9,910 nucleotides of DNA, taken from assembly GCA_903892365.1 (NCBI GenBank), contig CAITIF010000700.1:1-9910 (forward strand). The letters run 5' to 3'. Shown piece after piece: positions 7,328-9,910 of this stretch (position 1 is its first letter; each line of letters begins with the position of its first letter). Source of the DNA: an uncultured Pirellula sp. (GTDB taxonomy: Bacteria > Planctomycetota > Planctomycetia > Pirellulales > Pirellulaceae). The notes below the pieces were generated by a model. It made no database searches, was not told where the DNA came from, and saw only the letters and a program-made list of their open reading frames with translations. The position numbers were made by a program, and so were the translations under genes.

Positions 7328-7577
7328 CGGCTACCCCAGGCATTCACTTTTCACCGTTGAGCTCAATCAAGCAAGCTCACTTTATGCAAACGGTAATAGT
7401 AAATCGGCATGGCGAAACGCGGAAGTGCCAGAACAACCAACACAGAACGCATATACCGAGATTGTTTCGCGCGTTCGGCAGGATTTTGCCCGGATCCGAC
7501 CGCCTACCCTGTTTTTGCGACCTAACCTTTCGGGCTGACCTTTCTGGATAGAGTGATAAATAAGCTGGAATTTCGCA
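7328..7577. other. Divergent intergenic region between the giant gene and the glycosyltransferase pair
   Basis: These 250 bases hold no supported gene; short open frames on both strands lack ribosome-binding sites and any protein-like composition. The promoters of both flanking units should lie here. For the plus strand, an AT-rich TGATAAAT (7554-7561) could be a -10-like element, but no good -35 is correctly spaced. An imperfect 13-bp tandem repeat lies at 7525-7550. GGAA (7567-7570), 7 bases before the GT2 ATG, is a modest ribosome-binding site. Confidence 0.4.
7525..7550 (+). repeat. Imperfect 13-bp tandem repeat upstream of the glycosyltransferase gene
   Basis: ACCTTTCGGGCTG (7525-7537) is followed directly by ACCTTTCTGGATA (7538-7550), with 10 of 13 positions identical. 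It ends 27 bases before the GT2 start codon, inside the likely promoter or 5' leader. Direct repeats of about one helical turn can be activator or response-regulator binding sites, but two imperfect copies are weak evidence. Confidence 0.4.
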
Positions 7578-8873
7578 ATGCTCACAACCCGTCATGCACC
7601 GATTTATTCGCCTACGAAAGCACTCCCGCCCGAACGATTCGAAGCGGAGATTTTCGATGCAGAACGGTCGCTGAACAACGCCGAAGGGCTCCTTTCTCAG
7701 GCAGAAGCCTCGTTTTCCCAGATCGAGCTTACGGTCGTAATGCCTTGCTTGAACGAAGCAGATACCGTTGCGATTTGTGTTTCGAAAGCCGTTTCAACAC
7801 TCTCTAGCATGGGAATCCCGTCTGAAGTGATCGTCGCCGATAACGGCAGCACCGATGGATCCCAAGAATTGGCTCGGTCTGCCGGCGCCCGAGTGGTGCA
7901 AGTCGCGGAACGTGGTTACGGTGCCGCCTTGATGGGGGGGATTCGCGAAGCACGTGGCAAGTACGTAGTAATGGGGGACGCGGACGACAGCTACGATTTT
8001 GCTGCACTACCATTCTTTTATGAAAAGCTCCGCGCCGGAATTGACCTCGTCCAAGGGTGCCGATTGCCGCGTGGGGGCGGAACCGTCTTGCCCGGTGCTA
8101 TGCCCTTCTTGCATCGGTGGTTTGGAAATCCCGCTTTGTCCAGCCTCGTTCGCCTCATGTTTCAAACCCCCGTGCACGACGTGTATTGCGGCATGCGAGG
8201 ATTCAGTCGCCAATGGCAAGCCTCTCTGGATCAGCGCTGCACCGGCATGGAATTTGCCACCGAAATGATTATCAAGTCCACTCTGTTTGGTGGTGCGATG
8301 GACCAAGTCCCTATCACGCTTCATCCTGACGGACGTGTTAACCAAAGATCGCATCTGCGTACTTTTCGCGATGGATGGCGAACGCTTCGATTCTTTATGC
8401 TGCTAAGCCCGCGCTGGACCTTTTTGGTTCCAGGAGCTGCCCTTGCCATGATCGGCTTGGTTCTGTGTGCGTTAGCCATCGCAGGCTTTCAATTCGCCGG
8501 GGCCACTCTCGATGTGCATACGCTGCTGATTGGGGTCCTGACGGTTTTGGTTGCATCCCAATTGGTTTGGTGCGCAGTCCTTGCCAAAACCTTTGCGATC
8601 ACCGAAGGTCTCATGCCCAAGAATGCAAAACTGGAGGCAATCACCAAGAAGTTGACTCTGGAACGCCTTTTGATAGGATCGGGGATCTTGGCCGCTGCCG
8701 GTGCAACGATGATTCTGGGGCAATCGATCCAATGGGCTTGGAGCGGATTCGGTTCTCTGGATTACGCCAGCTCCATGCGATGGACGATACCGGCAGTTGG
8801 GATGATCGCTCTCGCTGTTCAATGCGCTGCTTCTAGCTTCCTGTTGAGCGTGCTACGTATGGCTCGTCTGTAG
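7578..8873 (+). CDS. Membrane-anchored GT2 glycosyltransferase, DPM1/GtrB-like (probable polyprenyl-phosphate sugar synthase)
   Basis: A 431-residue protein. Residues 1-50 are a hydrophilic extension before the GT-A fold. The fold then shows VVMPCLNEADT (53-63), ADNGSTDGS (87-95) for nucleotide-sugar binding, and GDADDSYD (133-140) with the metal-binding DxD at 134-136. DVYCGMRGFSR (201-211) and GMEFATEM (223-230) follow, both typical of the dolichyl-phosphate-mannose synthase/GtrB branch. Four hydrophobic segments (about 280-306, 312-340, 363-384, 403-427) anchor the C-terminus; many relatives have two or none. Family members move a sugar from UDP or GDP to a polyprenyl phosphate on the cytoplasmic face; the sugar here cannot be read from sequence. 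The ATG at 7578 is kept because the next Met (residue 55) lies inside the first strand of the fold. It is followed after 13 bases by a GT39-like gene, which could use its product. Confidence 0.9.
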   Translation: MLTTRHAPIYSPTKALPPERFEAEIFDAERSLNNAEGLLSQAEASFSQIELTVVMPCLNEADTVAICVSKAVSTLSSMGIPSEVIVADNGSTDGSQELARSAGARVVQVAERGYGAALMGGIREARGKYVVMGDADDSYDFAALPFFYEKLRAGIDLVQGCRLPRGGGTVLPGAMPFLHRWFGNPALSSLVRLMFQTPVHDVYCGMRGFSRQWQASLDQRCTGMEFATEMIIKSTLFGGAMDQVPITLHPDGRVNQRSHLRTFRDGWRTLRFFMLLSPRWTFLVPGAALAMIGLVLCALAIAGFQFAGATLDVHTLLIGVLTVLVASQLVWCAVLAKTFAITEGLMPKNAKLEAITKKLTLERLLIGSGILAAAGATMILGQSIQWAWSGFGSLDYASSMRWTIPAVGMIALAVQCAASSFLLSVLRMARL

Positions 8874-8886
8874 GAACTTCAAGATC

Positions 8887-9910
8887 TTGAAAAGCTCTGC
8901 GATCTCGAAGACGTTGATTGCTATAGCGATCCCAACGCTAACCGCGTTCACTGTCGCCATATTGATCAGCTTGACGCGTTGGCCTGTGCCTCAAATGCAC
9001 GACGACTTCAGTAATCTTCTCGCTGCCGATACGTTGCTTCATGGAAGGCTGGCCAACCCAACGCCACCTGCCTTCGAGTCGATGGAGACGTTTCATGTTG
9101 TGATGACCCCCACCTATGCCTCCAAGTTCCCCTTGGGGCCAGCCTTCTTTCTTGCGGTTGGAAAACTGGTAATGGGTGACTACGCATGCGGACTCTGGCT
9201 TTGCTGCGCTTTAGCGACAGCATCCATCACTTGGATGCTTCTTGCCTGTTTTCCTGCGCGATGGGCTTCCGGCATGGGGATTTGCGTCGCTATCCACCCT
9301 TCGTGGCAAAATGGCTGGGCTCAAGAATTCACTCACGGTTGGCTGCCACTGGCTGGAGTCGCTTTAGTTCTTGGTGGCACTTTGCGACTGCATCGAATTC
9401 TCCGTATGACTGCCACCCGTATGGAAACGGCGGATCTCGAAACGACTAACCCCAAGACTTCGAATCTTCAGGCATGTCGGCGATCGCTGCTCCTTATGGC
9501 CATCGGATGTAGCCTCGTCTTGTTTTCAAGACCTTTCGACGGCGGCATCGTGTGCCTTATGCTTATCGCTTCATTATTACCTGTCGTTGTGCGATCCTTC
9601 CACCATGACACGCACGCTCCATGGAACTCGTTTAGGCTTCTGGTTCCATCGATCGTTCCTGCTTTCGGGATCATCTTGGTCGCGATGGGATTGCAGCTTG
9701 CTGCCAACAAACTGGTAACAGGGCAGTGGCACCAATTGCCTTACCAGCTTCATGAAAAACAGTATGGCGTCGCTCCCCTCTTCATTTGGGGAACGCCGAA
9801 CGAGCCAACGATTGGTCACCGGTTTGAAGAGCTTTCTATCTATCACCAACAATACTCCTTGCAAAGCTGGAGCGATTCACGATCCTTTGCTGGCTACCTC
9901 TCGCAGCTTG
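8887..9910 (+). CDS. GT39-like (GT-C/ArnT-type) integral membrane glycosyltransferase, N-terminal part (3' end outside window)
   Basis: The frame is open from a stop at 8845-8847 to the window end with no internal stop, giving 341 residues. The first possible start in this frame is TTG at 8887; AGGAA (8872-8876), overlapping the upstream gene's stop codon, lies 10 bases before it. The first ATG (8995) would remove the first membrane helix (about 10-30), so TTG is preferred. After that helix comes HDDFSNLLAADTLLHGRLANPTPP (38-61): the acidic pair (D39, D40) in the first outer loop matches the position of catalytic acids in GT-C enzymes. Further hydrophobic segments lie at about 84-97, 102-121, 152-167, 200-214, 219-236 and 250-275. 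A later stretch (ANKLVTG, LPYQLHEKQYGVAPLFIWG, 273-302) matches what I recall of GT39-like proteins in planctomycetes. GT39/ArnT enzymes transfer sugars from polyprenyl phosphate to proteins or lipids outside the membrane. The acceptor is unknown. Confidence 0.85.
   Translation, partial: MKSSAISKTLIAIAIPTLTAFTVAILISLTRWPVPQMHDDFSNLLAADTLLHGRLANPTPPAFESMETFHVVMTPTYASKFPLGPAFFLAVGKLVMGDYACGLWLCCALATASITWMLLACFPARWASGMGICVAIHPSWQNGWAQEFTHGWLPLAGVALVLGGTLRLHRILRMTATRMETADLETTNPKTSNLQACRRSLLLMAIGCSLVLFSRPFDGGIVCLMLIASLLPVVVRSFHHDTHAPWNSFRLLVPSIVPAFGIILVAMGLQLAANKLVTGQWHQLPYQLHEKQYGVAPLFIWGTPNEPTIGHRFEELSIYHQQYSLQSWSDSRSFAGYLSQL

Noticed and set aside
7412..7470. Inverted repeat GCGAAAC ... GTTTCGC with 45 bases between the arms
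   Set aside because: Seven-base arms this far apart are expected by chance and there is no supporting feature between them.
7377..7595. Short frames on both strands in the gap before the GT2 gene
   Set aside because: No ribosome-binding sites, unnatural composition, and they occupy the expected divergent promoter region.
8995..8997. ATG as the start of the GT39-like gene
   Set aside because: It would drop the first membrane helix, which is continuous in frame from the TTG at 8887, and it lacks a ribosome-binding site.

Overview
The window looks like a piece of a planctomycete chromosome, most likely Pirellulaceae (Rhodopirellula/Blastopirellula-like). The basis is recognition of planctomycete-type protein families: a SNF2 protein with this motif set, a Dabb protein paired with TrpC, a very large uncharacterised helical protein, and a GT39-like protein beginning HDDFSNLLAADT. 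Moderate GC, short single-gene units on alternating strands and some non-ATG starts fit this. No tRNA, rRNA, insertion sequence, CRISPR array or phage gene is visible.

Layout, left to right. (1) Bases 1-1004, plus strand: C-terminal part of a SNF2-family helicase-like ATPase, cut by the window edge. (2) 1084-2213, minus strand: a two-gene unit, a Dabb-domain protein followed 2 bases later by trpC (indole-3-glycerol phosphate synthase). (3) 2214-2495: divergent gap. (4) 2496-3068, plus strand: a small exported, probably lipid-anchored protein with clustered histidines. (5) 3069-3163: convergent gap with a perfect 9-bp hairpin. (6) 3164-7327, minus strand: one uncharacterised 1387-residue protein filling over 40% of the window. 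(7) 7328-7577: divergent gap. (8) 7578-9910, plus strand: a membrane-anchored GT2 glycosyltransferase followed 13 bases later by a GT39-like multi-pass membrane protein that starts at TTG and runs off the right edge.

How the genes work together. The clearest functional unit is the last pair. A DPM1/GtrB-like GT2 normally charges a polyprenyl phosphate with a sugar on the cytoplasmic face, and a GT-C (GT39/ArnT-like) enzyme transfers a lipid-linked sugar on the outer face. The two genes are close enough to be co-transcribed. The Dabb-trpC pair is tightly packed and probably translationally coupled, but a Dabb protein has no known role in tryptophan synthesis. The SNF2, lipoprotein and giant-protein genes are single units with no visible link to each other.

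The best candidate for undescribed biology is the 1387-residue protein. I recognise no catalytic domain in it. I see no defence, mobile or secretion system here and do not claim one.
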